A DNA stretch of 64,000 bases from Pseudomonas sp. SLFW (GTDB lineage Bacteria; Pseudomonadota; Gammaproteobacteria; Pseudomonadales; Pseudomonadaceae), in assembly GCF_009905615.1 (NCBI RefSeq), contig NZ_JAAAKW010000003.1, positions 434,001-498,000 on the forward strand. The letters are read 5' to 3'. The position numbers were made by a program, and so were the translations under genes. Of the stretch, positions 47,456 through 56,797 are shown piece by piece. The first letter of the stretch is position 1; each line of letters starts with the position of its first letter. Below the pieces are notes generated by a model. The model had not been told where the DNA came from. It ran no database searches and was given only the letters and a program-made list of their open reading frames with translations.

Positions 47456-47713
47456 TTACTCCTGCAAGGGTTTCATTTCCGGGTGTGCGTTGAGGTAGTC
47501 GTATTGCTGATCGTCGAGCGCGACGGCCTGGCCTTTGCTCACCTCGATAGTCCTGTCATCGTCCATCACCAGCACGCGAGAGGTATAAACCCTGTCTCGG
47601 AAAACTCTGCGGTTCTCGGTATGTTCAGGCTCGGCAGGCGATGGCAAAGGCGACTCTGGCGGGATCGCAATTTCAGCCATCGCCGTTTCGCTCGCGCTTT
47701 TGGTTTTGCTCAT
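47456..47713 (-). CDS. Hypothetical phage protein between baseplate V and W
   Basis: 85 aa with RBS GGAG. Pro/Glu-rich N-terminal half, then a compact part (RVYTSRVLVMDDDRTIEVSK). Conserved position in related tails is likely but I do not recognise a function. Confidence 0.6.
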   Translation of the reverse strand: MSKTKSASETAMAEIAIPPESPLPSPAEPEHTENRRVFRDRVYTSRVLVMDDDRTIEVSKGQAVALDDQQYDYLNAHPEMKPLQE

Positions 47714-47728
47714 GGTTTTCTCCGGGCA

Positions 47729-47754
47729 TAAAAAAACCCGCGCTATGGCGGGTG
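47729..47754 (-). terminator. Terminator after baseplate gene V
   Basis: CCCGC (47737-47741) pairs with GCGGG (47748-47752); the minus strand then reads GTTTTTTTA. Weak to medium strength inside the tail operon. Confidence 0.6.
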
Positions 47755-47770
47755 ATGTTGAATCGCTGAA

Positions 47771-48331
47771 TCAGTGAGCGTGGTTGGCCGAGTTACCTGC
47801 CGTGTCAATGATCTTGCCCTTCCCTGTTACGTCGCCGCTGATCATCAGGGTGCCGTCGATTTCCGTGTTGCCCTGCAATTTGATTTGCGAAGCTTTCACG
47901 TCGACCTGGCTGTCAGTAATCGTGACAACCGAACCGCCAACCCTGATGGTGCACGTCCCACCCGGCATGTTGATGTCGTAGGTGTTGGCCTGCCAGTCGT
48001 ACGCCAGCGAACCACCGTCTTCGAATCGCCAGACCTCGACGTGGTCACGGTTGTCCGGCTGCGGATGGTCTTCGCTGTACAACCCCGCGAGGAATCGGCC
48101 CAGCGCGGGCTGGCCGTGAGGGCAAAGCAAGGTGCCTTTTTCGTTGATGCTTGGCGCCCGCCAGTGACGAGCCTTGCCCGCTGCCTGGCTATGCCAACGG
48201 ACCCACGGGCTGATCCAGCCCCGCGAATCAATGCGGACCATAGCGCTGGTGGTATCCACCGCCACGACATGACCCGGCATCAACATGGCCCCGATCATCC
48301 GGTCGTGTTCGGCGAGCGTCTCGCGACTCAT
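47771..48331 (-). CDS. Baseplate assembly protein V / spike (P2 gpV-like)
   Basis: 186 aa. The N-terminal OB-like part has PGHVVAVDTTSAMVRIDSRG; GTLLCPHGQPALGRFLAGLY is the phage_base_V signature; the C-terminal beta-helix ends in NSANHAH, supplying His-X-His for the iron at the spike tip. Punctures the outer membrane. Confidence 0.93.
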   Translation of the reverse strand: MSRETLAEHDRMIGAMLMPGHVVAVDTTSAMVRIDSRGWISPWVRWHSQAAGKARHWRAPSINEKGTLLCPHGQPALGRFLAGLYSEDHPQPDNRDHVEVWRFEDGGSLAYDWQANTYDINMPGGTCTIRVGGSVVTITDSQVDVKASQIKLQGNTEIDGTLMISGDVTGKGKIIDTAGNSANHAH

Positions 48332-48873
48332 CCTGCCACCGCTTCGATATCGACTTGTTCGGCATACAGCTGGGGTTCAAGAAACGCCGGGGCTGCATCC
48401 GGCCATGGCCATTGCTCTTCGCCCAGGTAAATCTGCTGCGTCCACTCGACTTTCCAGACGGTGCAGCTGTCGAGTTCCGGGCGGGTCCAGTCCGGACCGG
48501 CGTGCACGAATTCGGCGGCGTCGACGTCGTCCAGTTCCCAATACTGCGCGCGCAACAGCACCGCAAGCTGCGTAGCGATGTGTATCGCTTGCTGATGGTG
48601 TTCGGGTTCTTCAGCGGCGACCACCACGCGCGCTTCCAGGCGGCAAGTTAAAGCCACGCGCCCAGTGCCGGGATCTGTGCCCGGTTCGACCTCTGCCAGT
48701 TCGAGCAACAGGGCCGGAAGGCTTATCCGCTCGCGGATATCCGGCCAGCTCGCGACGATTTCCAGCACGGGCAAATGCTGACGGATGTGACGTTCTACCG
48801 TGCTGAAGAACAGGTTCAGCGTCAGCGGTTGATCACCCTCAGGCGTTCCCTCGTAGATGTTTGTGCAACTCAT
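48328..48873 (-). CDS. Phage protein in tail-terminator position
   Basis: 181 aa, four-base overlap with V and 35-base overlap with the Z-like gene. Mixed alpha/beta; SLPALLLELAEVEPGTDPGT and VALTCRLEARVVVAAEEPEH fit the tail-terminator (lambda gpU-like) pattern and the position is right. Assignment is inference. Confidence 0.65.
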   Translation of the reverse strand: MSCTNIYEGTPEGDQPLTLNLFFSTVERHIRQHLPVLEIVASWPDIRERISLPALLLELAEVEPGTDPGTGRVALTCRLEARVVVAAEEPEHHQQAIHIATQLAVLLRAQYWELDDVDAAEFVHAGPDWTRPELDSCTVWKVEWTQQIYLGEEQWPWPDAAPAFLEPQLYAEQVDIEAVAG

Positions 48874-49498
48874 AATTCAGCTCCTGTTTGAGGATCTCCA
48901 GCAGCCTCGCATCAGCTCGACGCGACCACGCATCAAACAACGGTGCCACAGCTTCGATAGAGACCTTTGCCTTGGCCAGCGGGAAGCGGCTGTTGTTCTC
49001 CGCGATCCATCCCGAACTGATGCCGCCCGCGCCCGGTACATTGCTGTCTGGATAATCACTGCATTTGAAATGCTTGCTGGCTGTGCGAATCCAGATGTCT
49101 GGCTTCCCGCCATAGACCTTCTTGTGGAACGCACCCGCATACCGCCGTTTGCCCACTGACACGCCCGCTTGGGTTTGCCGTGGGCGACCGGTTCGGCTGG
49201 CCTCCAGCGGGTTGATGCCGAACCAGAGCTTGGCGCGTGTATTGCTGCCTTTGGCGGTGTAGGCCCGCAAGCGCTGCCGGACCGCATGGATAGCAATCCC
49301 TTCCTTGCGCCCGACCTCCCGGGCGATTTGCGTCCGGAGCCAGCCCAGCGTTTTGTTGATGGCCCGCCGCTGGGCGTTTGCCGCAGCCTTGGGCACCAAC
49401 TTGGCAAAGTCGGCGAGCGCCTGAAGGTCCGCCGCGGTGGGTTGCAGCGTGATCAATCCGCTGCTGGCTGACGTTGTGTAAAAGCTGCCGATACTCAT
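48839..49498 (-). CDS. Minor tail protein Z-like (lambda gpZ) tail completion
   Basis: 219 aa. Basic N-terminal part (NAQRRAINKTLGWLRTQIAR, then EVGRKEGIAIHAVRQRLRAY) typical of the prophage minor tail Z family. Start overlaps the FII-like stop by four bases. Acts at the head-tail joint. Confidence 0.82.
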   Translation of the reverse strand: MSIGSFYTTSASSGLITLQPTAADLQALADFAKLVPKAAANAQRRAINKTLGWLRTQIAREVGRKEGIAIHAVRQRLRAYTAKGSNTRAKLWFGINPLEASRTGRPRQTQAGVSVGKRRYAGAFHKKVYGGKPDIWIRTASKHFKCSDYPDSNVPGAGGISSGWIAENNSRFPLAKAKVSIEAVAPLFDAWSRRADARLLEILKQELNYELHKHLRGNA

Positions 49499-49809
49499 GG
49501 CTTCATCCTCAATACCAGCGAGACGAGACCGCTACCATCCGGTTCGAGCCGGGTGATGGTATAGGGCCCTCCGCCGTCCAGCGCGGGCAGGTCGATGTTG
49601 ATTGCCTGCCCTTGATCGACGCCTACCGCCTCCGCGACCCGCATTACGAAATGTGGCTCACGCAGACCGGTGTTCAACCGGCCCACCACAGGTTGCAGCC
49701 AAGGCGCTGAGAACATCCCCGCCACCGGCCGCCCTTCGATCTGAGCGGAGTCACTCAACACGTCGAACACGGTGTCATCGACGTCGGCCACCAGGTCCCG
49801 GAACGCCAT
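49495..49809 (-). CDS. Head-tail joining protein (lambda FII-like)
   Basis: 104 aa from ATG 49809. FRDLVADVDDTVFDVLSD, PFHFVMRV-like REPHFVMRVAEAVGVDQGQA and YTITRLEPDGSGLVSLVL fit the small beta-barrel joining family. Lies between capsid and Z. Confidence 0.8.
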   Translation of the reverse strand: MAFRDLVADVDDTVFDVLSDSAQIEGRPVAGMFSAPWLQPVVGRLNTGLREPHFVMRVAEAVGVDQGQAINIDLPALDGGGPYTITRLEPDGSGLVSLVLRMKP

Positions 49810-49811
49810 GA

Positions 49812-50807
49812 TCAGACGCTCAGCCGGATGATTGCGCGAGGCCGGGTGCACAGGTGCAAAGGGTTGGACTGCGCTTCACCGGCGATGCCTTTCCCGAAAG
49901 GCATGCTTTCAAGCTTGCTGTAATACGGAATGCCGAGCGTGTTGACGGTTTCCATGTAGTCAGCGGGTGCAAAGGCCGACTTGAAAAGCTCCGGCACGCC
50001 TTCGGGCACGAGCTGGGCCTGGTCGGCGTTCACGAAAGGCACCCCGGCGACTTTGCCCCGATACCGTTCCCAACTGATGCCGCCGAAGTCGAACGACTCT
50101 CGGCCATCACCACGAAGAGCCGCTGCCTGCAGCGTTCCTTCGTAGGTCTTCACGACGGATCGATGACTGATCAGTTTTTCCCAAAAGGTTCTGCCACAGA
50201 ACGCCCTGGCACCGCTGGTGGTAACGCTGCCCAGCGCGTCCTCCTGCAGATCCAGCGCTTCCATGCATTTCACTTGCACCAGGATCTCGGGGTTATCCAG
50301 CTCCAGCGACATCGACTGTCGCTTGACCCCAAAACGTTCATAGATGTCGAGCAAAACGGTTTTGCCGTCTGCATCCAGCACCTGCCCCTTGATGGCCCCC
50401 ATGCGTTGAAACTCATGGGTGATGTCCAACTGACGCCTAACTTTGGCGAGGCGCTTGTTCACAACGTCCTGTACGGCCTGCATTTCGCTTTGTGACCCAA
50501 AGGCGCGGATGTTCTGGATCTCGTCGGCCAGGATGGTGAAGCGCTGCGGCAGGTGCACGGTATTAAAGGGGATGAGCTGCCGCTTGCTCCCACCGACCAC
50601 CAGCCCGGACGTTCCGCGTTCCCCGGCGGGTACAAGCGCGAGGGTATCGCCGTCTTTTTCGACCTGAACCGTTAGCGTGGTCACGCCCTCTTCTTCGAAC
50701 AGTCCGAGACTCGAAATTCGACCGGGTAGGTATTCCTGCTCGTTGATGGCGGTGGTGAGGCTGGCAACGCTGAACGCGTCATCTTCAAAAATGCCGATGT
50801 CGGCCAT
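49812..50807 (-). CDS. Major capsid protein (lambda gpE-like)
   Basis: 331 aa from ATG 50807. IGIFEDDAFSVASLTTAINE is the start typical of gpE; RLAKVRRQLDITHEFQRMGA and YMETVNTLGIPYYSKLESMP follow the family. HK97-fold shell protein. Confidence 0.95.
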   Translation of the reverse strand: MADIGIFEDDAFSVASLTTAINEQEYLPGRISSLGLFEEEGVTTLTVQVEKDGDTLALVPAGERGTSGLVVGGSKRQLIPFNTVHLPQRFTILADEIQNIRAFGSQSEMQAVQDVVNKRLAKVRRQLDITHEFQRMGAIKGQVLDADGKTVLLDIYERFGVKRQSMSLELDNPEILVQVKCMEALDLQEDALGSVTTSGARAFCGRTFWEKLISHRSVVKTYEGTLQAAALRGDGRESFDFGGISWERYRGKVAGVPFVNADQAQLVPEGVPELFKSAFAPADYMETVNTLGIPYYSKLESMPFGKGIAGEAQSNPLHLCTRPRAIIRLSV

Positions 50808-50826
50808 GGGTGTACTCCAGAAAAGC

Positions 50827-50850
50827 AAAACCCCGCGCTCGGCGGGGTTT
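50827..50850 (-). terminator. Terminator between decoration and capsid genes
   Basis: AAACCCCGC (50828-50836) / GCGGGGTTT (50842-50850). T-run on the minus strand (GGGGTTTTGCTTTT). It may tune decoration versus capsid levels. Confidence 0.68.
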
Positions 50851-50867
50851 CGGGGATTCGATGAGGT

Positions 50868-51212
50868 TCAGCGAACGATGATGAGATGGGTGGCCAGATA
50901 CTTCTTGGCCTTGGAATCCAGACCGGTCAAATGGGCTTCGCTCACCTCGGCCAACCGCGCGATGCCGCGCCCTCGGCGTGCGGTATCGGATGCGCCAAGC
51001 GACGCGTACAGAACGCATGCCGCTTTCTCTGTTCCGTCTTTGGCGGTGGGGTCGTATGGAGCGTACTCGCTGCCAGCCGCTCTTACGCCAAGCACCTGCC
51101 CTGCCACCAAAGCGTCCCCTGCGGCCACGTTGATGGTCTCCCGCGATATCTGGCCCGGGCCTTCGGAAAGCAGGAATTCGCCCGCATGAGTCTGTTCGTG
51201 TCTGATGGTCAT
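50868..51212 (-). CDS. Head decoration protein (lambda gpD-like)
   Basis: 114 aa. GEFLLSEGPGQISRETINVA and a central AGQVLGVRAAG strand are the gpD pattern. Trimeric cap that stiffens the shell. Overlaps the protease gene by four bases. Confidence 0.92.
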   Translation of the reverse strand: MTIRHEQTHAGEFLLSEGPGQISRETINVAAGDALVAGQVLGVRAAGSEYAPYDPTAKDGTEKAACVLYASLGASDTARRGRGIARLAEVSEAHLTGLDSKAKKYLATHLIIVR

Positions 51213-52351
51213 TGCCTCGCTCCTTGAGCTGGTTTGTTCGTTGATTGAGCGTTACGCCGGGAGGCCCAGATGCCCTGCGGGTTTGGCTGTCGCGCTTGCG
51301 CATGGATCGGACTGTCATCCGCCAACGGCAGGCTGTTGTCGATTTCAAAGCCGCCGCTGCCGGTGAGCGTATCGAACAGCCGCGCACGGACGGCGACGGT
51401 GTCCAGTCCGTCCCGTACGAAGCCTTCAGTCAGCTCAGGCAGGCGCGCCGCTACACACAGGTCTCGTACTGCCTTGGCGCGTGTAAGCGCCGCCTGTACG
51501 ACCGGCTCATCGGCCAGCTGCGTGCTGTTTATCAACGGCTCGATCAGGTTGCTGATCCCGGCTTCTGCGCAACCCTGTGTAATCATCAGCGCCAGCTTTG
51601 CCGTCGAAACTTGTGCGGGTGGCTGTGGCTGCGGTTCAGTTTCGGCGACAGGCTCTTCGGCTCCATCGATCAGGTCCATCAACGCCTGAGGCGCATGCCG
51701 GTAGCGGTGCAGCACAGCGCCCTGCCCCACACACGCCTTGACCTCGATGCCGCCACCGATTTCATCAGCAAGACCCAGTTCAACCGCCTCGGTGGCTGTC
51801 AGCCAGGTTTCGGCATTGACCAGGCGCCGCAGCTCGGCGTCGTCCACATTGGGCGCCTTGGCTTTGTATGCGGCGATAATCGCTTCGAGTGTCTGGTCCA
51901 GCACGTCAGCCACGCGCCGGAAGTCATCGGCGTCACCGCTGGTGTAGGTCCACGGGTTGTGAATCATCAGCATGGCGTTGGCGGCAATGACGACCCGATG
52001 CGCGCCGCAGACGGCCACACTTGCGGCACTTGCAGCCAGAGCGTCTACTCGCCCCGTACACCGCTCGCCAAGCCGCGACAACGCGTTATGCATGGCGAGG
52101 CCGTCGAACAGATCACCGCCGCCGCTGTTGAAAGCCACGACGATGGGTGAGACGCCGTCATCCATGCCGCGCAGGTCCTGCACGAACTGATTGGCGGTGA
52201 TGCCCCACCCGCCGATCTCGCCGTAGACGTAAACCTCGATTGTGCGTCGCTCGGCTTCGCCGCTCGCTTGCAGGAAGTACCAGCTCTTTGCCGAGACGGG
52301 CAGCTGTTTACCCGCGCTGTCGTAGATGCGCGGGTGTGTTTTCTGGGTCAT
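51209..52351 (-). CDS. ClpP/S49-type prohead protease with scaffold tail
   Basis: 380 aa. The protease domain (about 25-215) has the serine in ALAASAASVAV and the histidine in MLMIHNPWTY, with GGDLFDGLAMHNAL as oxyanion region. Residues about 225-380 are a Gln/Pro/Ala-rich scaffold-like part, as in lambda gpC/Nu3. No separate scaffold gene is seen; an internal start is possible. Confidence 0.92.
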   Translation of the reverse strand: MTQKTHPRIYDSAGKQLPVSAKSWYFLQASGEAERRTIEVYVYGEIGGWGITANQFVQDLRGMDDGVSPIVVAFNSGGGDLFDGLAMHNALSRLGERCTGRVDALAASAASVAVCGAHRVVIAANAMLMIHNPWTYTSGDADDFRRVADVLDQTLEAIIAAYKAKAPNVDDAELRRLVNAETWLTATEAVELGLADEIGGGIEVKACVGQGAVLHRYRHAPQALMDLIDGAEEPVAETEPQPQPPAQVSTAKLALMITQGCAEAGISNLIEPLINSTQLADEPVVQAALTRAKAVRDLCVAARLPELTEGFVRDGLDTVAVRARLFDTLTGSGGFEIDNSLPLADDSPIHAQARQPNPQGIWASRRNAQSTNKPAQGARQ

Positions 52352-53826
52352 CGTTGTTCCTTGTCGTCCAGTGAATCGAACGTACTGAGAGTTCTGTAAT
52401 TGAGGCCCATCGACACGGCGCGACTCTGGTCGGCAGCGTTTTCGGCGTCGACCGTTTCGGCGTCGTATCCGGTACGCAGAACCATTTCGCTACGTGAGGC
52501 AAATCCGGCGTTAACTTCCAGAATCCGCGACTGCACGTCCTGCACCGGGTGGATGTAGGCCCAGCCTTGTGGAACCCAGCGTGTGCGCAGGTATTCCCGG
52601 CGCCGCTTTGCGTAGTCCGGCAGGTCCAGCTCGCCAGCCAGCACGGCCATGTCCATCCATGCCGCGCGCACCGGGCGGCAGAGCTGGTGGACGTAGACGC
52701 TGAATTGCAGCTGCTCAAGCCGCCGTCGAAACTCGTTCAGTACCACGCGTAACGCCCGGTCGTTCACATCCCGCATGTCACCGGTGAGCAACTCGTAAGG
52801 CGTACCGCTTCCCGCCGCTGCCGCCATCAGTTGCTGTCGCATGAAGTCTGGGTAGTTGTTGCCTGCATCCGGGGGCTTGGAAAACTCGACTTCTTCACCC
52901 GCGCCCAGCTCCTGCATGGTCCCCGGCTCAAGGGCGACCATGGGCGTAAAGCCATCGGTATCTAAGGTGAGCGGATTTCCCGTCACCGGATCACGAGGTA
53001 CTGGCCCTGCGTCCGGCGCGGGTCGGGTGATGAACCCGGCGAACAGGTTGGCCACCTCCTGCCGGAACAGCACGGCGTCGTCGTAGTTGTCCAGGCTGCG
53101 CAAACGCTTGAGTACCGGCGACAGACGCGGTGTGCCGCGTAACTGCCCCGGCTCAAGTGGCTCGAATATGTGCAACACCTGCGCGGCGGGCACCCGCACC
53201 AACTGGTTGTAGCCGGTGTTCAGGCCGGATGCTTCGCGCGGATGCGAGCGATACATCCAGTAAGCCACGCGTTTACCCGAGGGTTCGAATTCAATCCCCG
53301 CTCGAATCGCGTTGCCGTTGCTTGCGGTCTCAAACTTGTCATGCGGGACGAACTCGGGTGCCAGGGTTTGCAGCTGGATCGGAACGGCGAGGCCTTCGTC
53401 CAGACTGCGTGGCCGCAGACGCACGAAGCATTCGCCGGCCGTTTCCACGGTTCGGGCGATCAGTGCTTGCTGACCGTAGAAGTCGGTCACGCCGTCGGCG
53501 TCGGATTCATCAACCCAATCTTCCCAAAGCTCCTGCAAGCGCTTGCGTAGCACCGGGTCGTCCAGCGTGGGCCGTGGTGTAATGCCCGTGCCGATCAGAT
53601 TGCTGACGCGCTTGTCGATGGCATTGAAGGCGTACGGGTCGTTACGGACGGCTGCGCGAGAGCGACTTCGCAGATTGCGCAGAGCAGGCATCATCAGGCT
53701 GTTGACGCTGCCGTCCGGTGCATCCCAAGTCGCGGACCGGCGGCCCTCCCCGGCGCCGTCGTAACTGGCCTTGATGCGCTCCGGCAGCAGGAACCCGTTA
53801 CGGGTGAGCGTTGGGTAGCGTGCCAT
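52348..53826 (-). CDS. Portal protein (lambda gpB family)
   Basis: 492 aa. RNDPYAFNAIDKRVSNLIGT, the middle VRVPAAQVLHIFEPLEPGQL and GTPYELLTGDMRDVNDRALR are the lambda portal hallmarks. Forms the DNA entry ring. Overlaps its neighbours (ATGA and one base). Confidence 0.95.
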   Translation of the reverse strand: MARYPTLTRNGFLLPERIKASYDGAGEGRRSATWDAPDGSVNSLMMPALRNLRSRSRAAVRNDPYAFNAIDKRVSNLIGTGITPRPTLDDPVLRKRLQELWEDWVDESDADGVTDFYGQQALIARTVETAGECFVRLRPRSLDEGLAVPIQLQTLAPEFVPHDKFETASNGNAIRAGIEFEPSGKRVAYWMYRSHPREASGLNTGYNQLVRVPAAQVLHIFEPLEPGQLRGTPRLSPVLKRLRSLDNYDDAVLFRQEVANLFAGFITRPAPDAGPVPRDPVTGNPLTLDTDGFTPMVALEPGTMQELGAGEEVEFSKPPDAGNNYPDFMRQQLMAAAAGSGTPYELLTGDMRDVNDRALRVVLNEFRRRLEQLQFSVYVHQLCRPVRAAWMDMAVLAGELDLPDYAKRRREYLRTRWVPQGWAYIHPVQDVQSRILEVNAGFASRSEMVLRTGYDAETVDAENAADQSRAVSMGLNYRTLSTFDSLDDKEQR

Positions 53827-54032
53827 CAGAGCCCCTTGCCGCCGTGGTACATGCGGTATACGCGGGAGCGCGGTTTGCCGTTGCTTGCCAGCGAGGTGCG
53901 GATTTCTTCGCGCGCTTTGAGCAGCTCGTCCACCGTGCGGTATTCAACCGTGCGGTCGGAATAGCGCACGGTCTTTTCGCCGCGCGCAATGGCCGTCTCG
54001 ACGGCTTCGAGGTGTTTCTGGGTGAAGGACAT
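53826..54032 (-). CDS. Head-tail joining protein gpW family
   Basis: 68 aa, the size of lambda gpW. EAVETAIARGEKTVRYSDRT and YRTVDELLKAREEI are the family pattern. Plugs the portal after packaging. Confidence 0.9.
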   Translation of the reverse strand: MSFTQKHLEAVETAIARGEKTVRYSDRTVEYRTVDELLKAREEIRTSLASNGKPRSRVYRMYHGGKGL

Positions 54033-54077
54033 GGGGGTTTACTCTTGAGCGGGCGGACGCGGTGCTGTAAAAGGCCG

Positions 54078-54329
54078 TCAGCCGAAGCGCTGGTGACGGG
54101 ACTGGAGTTTTCGCTGGAAGCTGCCTCTGACCAGTACTTCAGCAAGGGCATCAGCGAGCTCATCATGTGTAATGTGTGGGAGTCGCATCTGCCAATACGT
54201 TTTAGCGCGCACCCAATCCATACTGCCCGTCAACTGCTCGGCGACTACACATCGCAGCTCCTGCTGGAGTTCTGCGGCGGCTTTGATTTTTTGCGCACGT
54301 TGCGCGTTGTCTACGGAGTGTTCAGACAT
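54078..54329 (-). CDS. Small hypothetical protein between terminase and gpW
   Basis: 83 aa from ATG 54329. Helical and charged (KIKAAAELQQELRCVVAEQL). No family recognised. Its start codon shares the CATG sequence with the divergent gene at 54328. Confidence 0.5.
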   Translation of the reverse strand: MSEHSVDNAQRAQKIKAAAELQQELRCVVAEQLTGSMDWVRAKTYWQMRLPHITHDELADALAEVLVRGSFQRKLQSRHQRFG

Positions 54330-54768
54330 GGCTGTCTCCAATATCGAAAGGTTTGACAATCTCGCTAGCCGACTATTTGCCGAGCTGTATGAAAGCTTTC
54401 CCATGGGGAAAGATATCGATACCGCGAACTATCTCGATCCAGCTACCCAATGGAGCGAGCGCTACCAGCAAGAAGTTCTGATCGATGATGGGGAGTTCTT
54501 CCTAGCCACTGTTCTATGGCTGCAAAGGGCTGGTTACTTGTCAGTCGATAAGTACCACCACAGTCGCGTGAGTGATGTCGTACTCACCGCTAAAGGGCTC
54601 GAAGTGCTCAGAGCCGTGCCAGGCAGCTTGCAAGGCGATGCTTCCATCGGCGAGCAGCTAGCTGACGCTGCAAAGTCAGGAGGGAAAGAGGCAATGCGAG
54701 GCTTACTGTCTGAAGCCTTGGGCATTGGCGCTCGCCTCCTCGGTCCCTACGTCGGCCTTACACCTTGA
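54328..54768 (+). CDS. Moron-like gene on the plus strand, function unknown
   Basis: 146 aa. Opposite in direction to the flanking head genes, sitting exactly between terminase and gpW. The middle (LATVLWLQRAGYLSVDKYHH, VVLTAKGLEVLRAVPG) looks like a winged-helix domain; the C-terminus is helical and Gly/Ala-rich. Lower GC than the head genes. Its promoter must lie inside the divergent small gene. Confidence 0.65.
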   Translation: MAVSNIERFDNLASRLFAELYESFPMGKDIDTANYLDPATQWSERYQQEVLIDDGEFFLATVLWLQRAGYLSVDKYHHSRVSDVVLTAKGLEVLRAVPGSLQGDASIGEQLADAAKSGGKEAMRGLLSEALGIGARLLGPYVGLTP

Positions 54769-54769
54769 T

Positions 54770-56794
54770 CTAACGGCGCTTCAGGTACCCGCTCGTTGAA
54801 ATTCGACGAGCAGGTATCCGTGAAATTGCTAACACAGGCACTGGCGGAGCTACGGGTTCGGGCATCTGTCCTGATAGAGGTGTTGGGGCATTGCCGTCGG
54901 GCTTGGTCCCCGGTGATTTTAAGTTCTGCGAAGGTTCACAAGCGGCCTCGTCAAATAGGCCAGACTGCGCCAATGCCTGCCGCACCTTATCCCAGTCGTG
55001 TTCCTTGTAACGCGCGATGCCCAGGTAATGCGCCATCGCGAGGTTGTAAACCATCAGGTCGAGCGCCTCATTGCGTTCGGCCTTGCCTTTGATCCACTCG
55101 ACCCGCTTATGGCCGCGCACGTACCGGGCGACCTTGCGCTCCGCCACGCATTGGGCGAAGAACTCATCAGGCAGGTCGTTCGCGAAGTGCAATGCGCCGG
55201 GGCCTGTCTCGAACGGGTAGCGGTTGTAGATCCAGTCTTTTGCGGTGTCAGTGCCGACGAACCACAACTCGGCGCCGCCGCGTTCGGTCTGGCCCTTCCA
55301 TGTCACGTCGACCATCGATGGCCGCTGTGCGATCACAGGCTTACCCGGCTTGCTGGCACCCTTGAGCGCGAAGACGTTGCGCCAGCGCCGTACGCGGCAG
55401 AACTGATAGACCTCGTCAGTGTGATGCCCGCCTGAGTCGATGCCAGTGGCAAGGATTGTCAAGCCAACACCGGACGGATGCCGGTAGCGCTGTTTGAGCA
55501 GCTCGTCCAGAGCCGCCCAGGTGCGTTCGTCTGCCGGGTCACCGGCTACCACTTGAAAGTCCACCACCCAGCGCTCCATGCCGACGCCCCAGCCCATGGC
55601 CATGAATTCCAGCCGGTTCGCCTGCACGTCCACAGAACCGGTGATCATGAGAACACCGACAGGGATTGAACCGAGCGAGTAGGTCTCTTGGCGCGCTCGC
55701 GCTATCAGCACGTCCGCTTTGGTTTGTTCCTGTGCGCTGTCCCAGACTTTCGCCAGTCGGGTGTTGTAGAACACCTGCATGGGTTCCAGATCGCCTTTGG
55801 CCTGGGCTTTCTTGGCCTTTTCGAATTGCTTGGCCAACGCCCGCCAGTCCATCCAGCCCGGAGGCGAGTACAGGGCGTTAAGGTTGAAGCCAACCGTCTC
55901 GCCGTCACCGGTTGCCGTCGCGCGCCATTGACCGCGTGCGAGCATCTCGCCCTTCTCGTGTTCCTCGATCAGTACGTCACAGTCGGGACCGGCACACTCG
56001 TAGTGGGCCACGCTGAGATCGGCGGAATAGTGCAGGCGCTCCCACTCCAGCGTCTGCATGTGCCCGCATGTCAGGCATGGGACGAAGTAGTAACGCTGGT
56101 CACTGGTGTCGAACAGGTCAGCGATCCGGGACGCGCCCTTGATGGTCGGCGAGCTGGAAAAGTAGAACTTGGCGTTTCGGCCGAAGGTGCTGCCTCGGGT
56201 TTCGGCCAATTCGATGGGGTCGCCCTCTTCCCCTACGTCCACGTCCCAGCGGTCTACCTCGTCGCCGTAGATGTAGCGTGCCGACAATTCGGCCAGGTTG
56301 GCCGCTGAGCCTGCTGTGGTGACGTACAGCGAGCCGCCTTCGAACTCTTTGGTGTCCATGGTGTTGCGCGCGTCACGAGAGCGACTGGCGGCCACACGTT
56401 CGTTCAGAACCGGTGTTGCCTTGATGGTCTTGCCGATCCGCGATGACACCCGCTTGGCGAGGCCCAGGCTGGGCAGCAAGGTCAGGATGTTCGACGGCGC
56501 CATGTGGATCAGGCCGCCGATCCAGTTCAGCGCGATCTGCGTTTTCATCAGTTGCGAGGCCACCATGGTGACGACGCGTTTGCAGGGGTGCGCCGGTGAC
56601 AGACAGCGCATGGGTTCACGGGCGTAGGGTGTCCGCGAGGTCCGGTATTTGCCGGGTTCGGCGGCGCCGGTGTCACGCGGGATACGCATGTACTCGTCGG
56701 CCCATTCATCGACCCACAGATCGGGGTCGGGCAGCAGGCCGCGCAGATACGCTTCGCGGTACACTTCAGCACCGTCTGCGTATCCAGGTTGCAT
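54770..56794 (-). CDS. Terminase large subunit (lambda gpA family)
   Basis: 674 aa. ATPase half: deviant Walker A around VVTMVASQLMKTQIALNW (about 73-90) and the acidic YIYGDEVDRWDVD (near 175). Nuclease half: MITGSVDVQANRLEFMAMGW, GIDSGGHHTDEVYQF and LDLMVYNLAMAHYLGI. Cuts cos and packages DNA. Confidence 0.95.
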   Translation of the reverse strand: MQPGYADGAEVYREAYLRGLLPDPDLWVDEWADEYMRIPRDTGAAEPGKYRTSRTPYAREPMRCLSPAHPCKRVVTMVASQLMKTQIALNWIGGLIHMAPSNILTLLPSLGLAKRVSSRIGKTIKATPVLNERVAASRSRDARNTMDTKEFEGGSLYVTTAGSAANLAELSARYIYGDEVDRWDVDVGEEGDPIELAETRGSTFGRNAKFYFSSSPTIKGASRIADLFDTSDQRYYFVPCLTCGHMQTLEWERLHYSADLSVAHYECAGPDCDVLIEEHEKGEMLARGQWRATATGDGETVGFNLNALYSPPGWMDWRALAKQFEKAKKAQAKGDLEPMQVFYNTRLAKVWDSAQEQTKADVLIARARQETYSLGSIPVGVLMITGSVDVQANRLEFMAMGWGVGMERWVVDFQVVAGDPADERTWAALDELLKQRYRHPSGVGLTILATGIDSGGHHTDEVYQFCRVRRWRNVFALKGASKPGKPVIAQRPSMVDVTWKGQTERGGAELWFVGTDTAKDWIYNRYPFETGPGALHFANDLPDEFFAQCVAERKVARYVRGHKRVEWIKGKAERNEALDLMVYNLAMAHYLGIARYKEHDWDKVRQALAQSGLFDEAACEPSQNLKSPGTKPDGNAPTPLSGQMPEPVAPPVPVLAISRIPARRISTSGYLKRR

Positions 56795-56797
56795 AGG

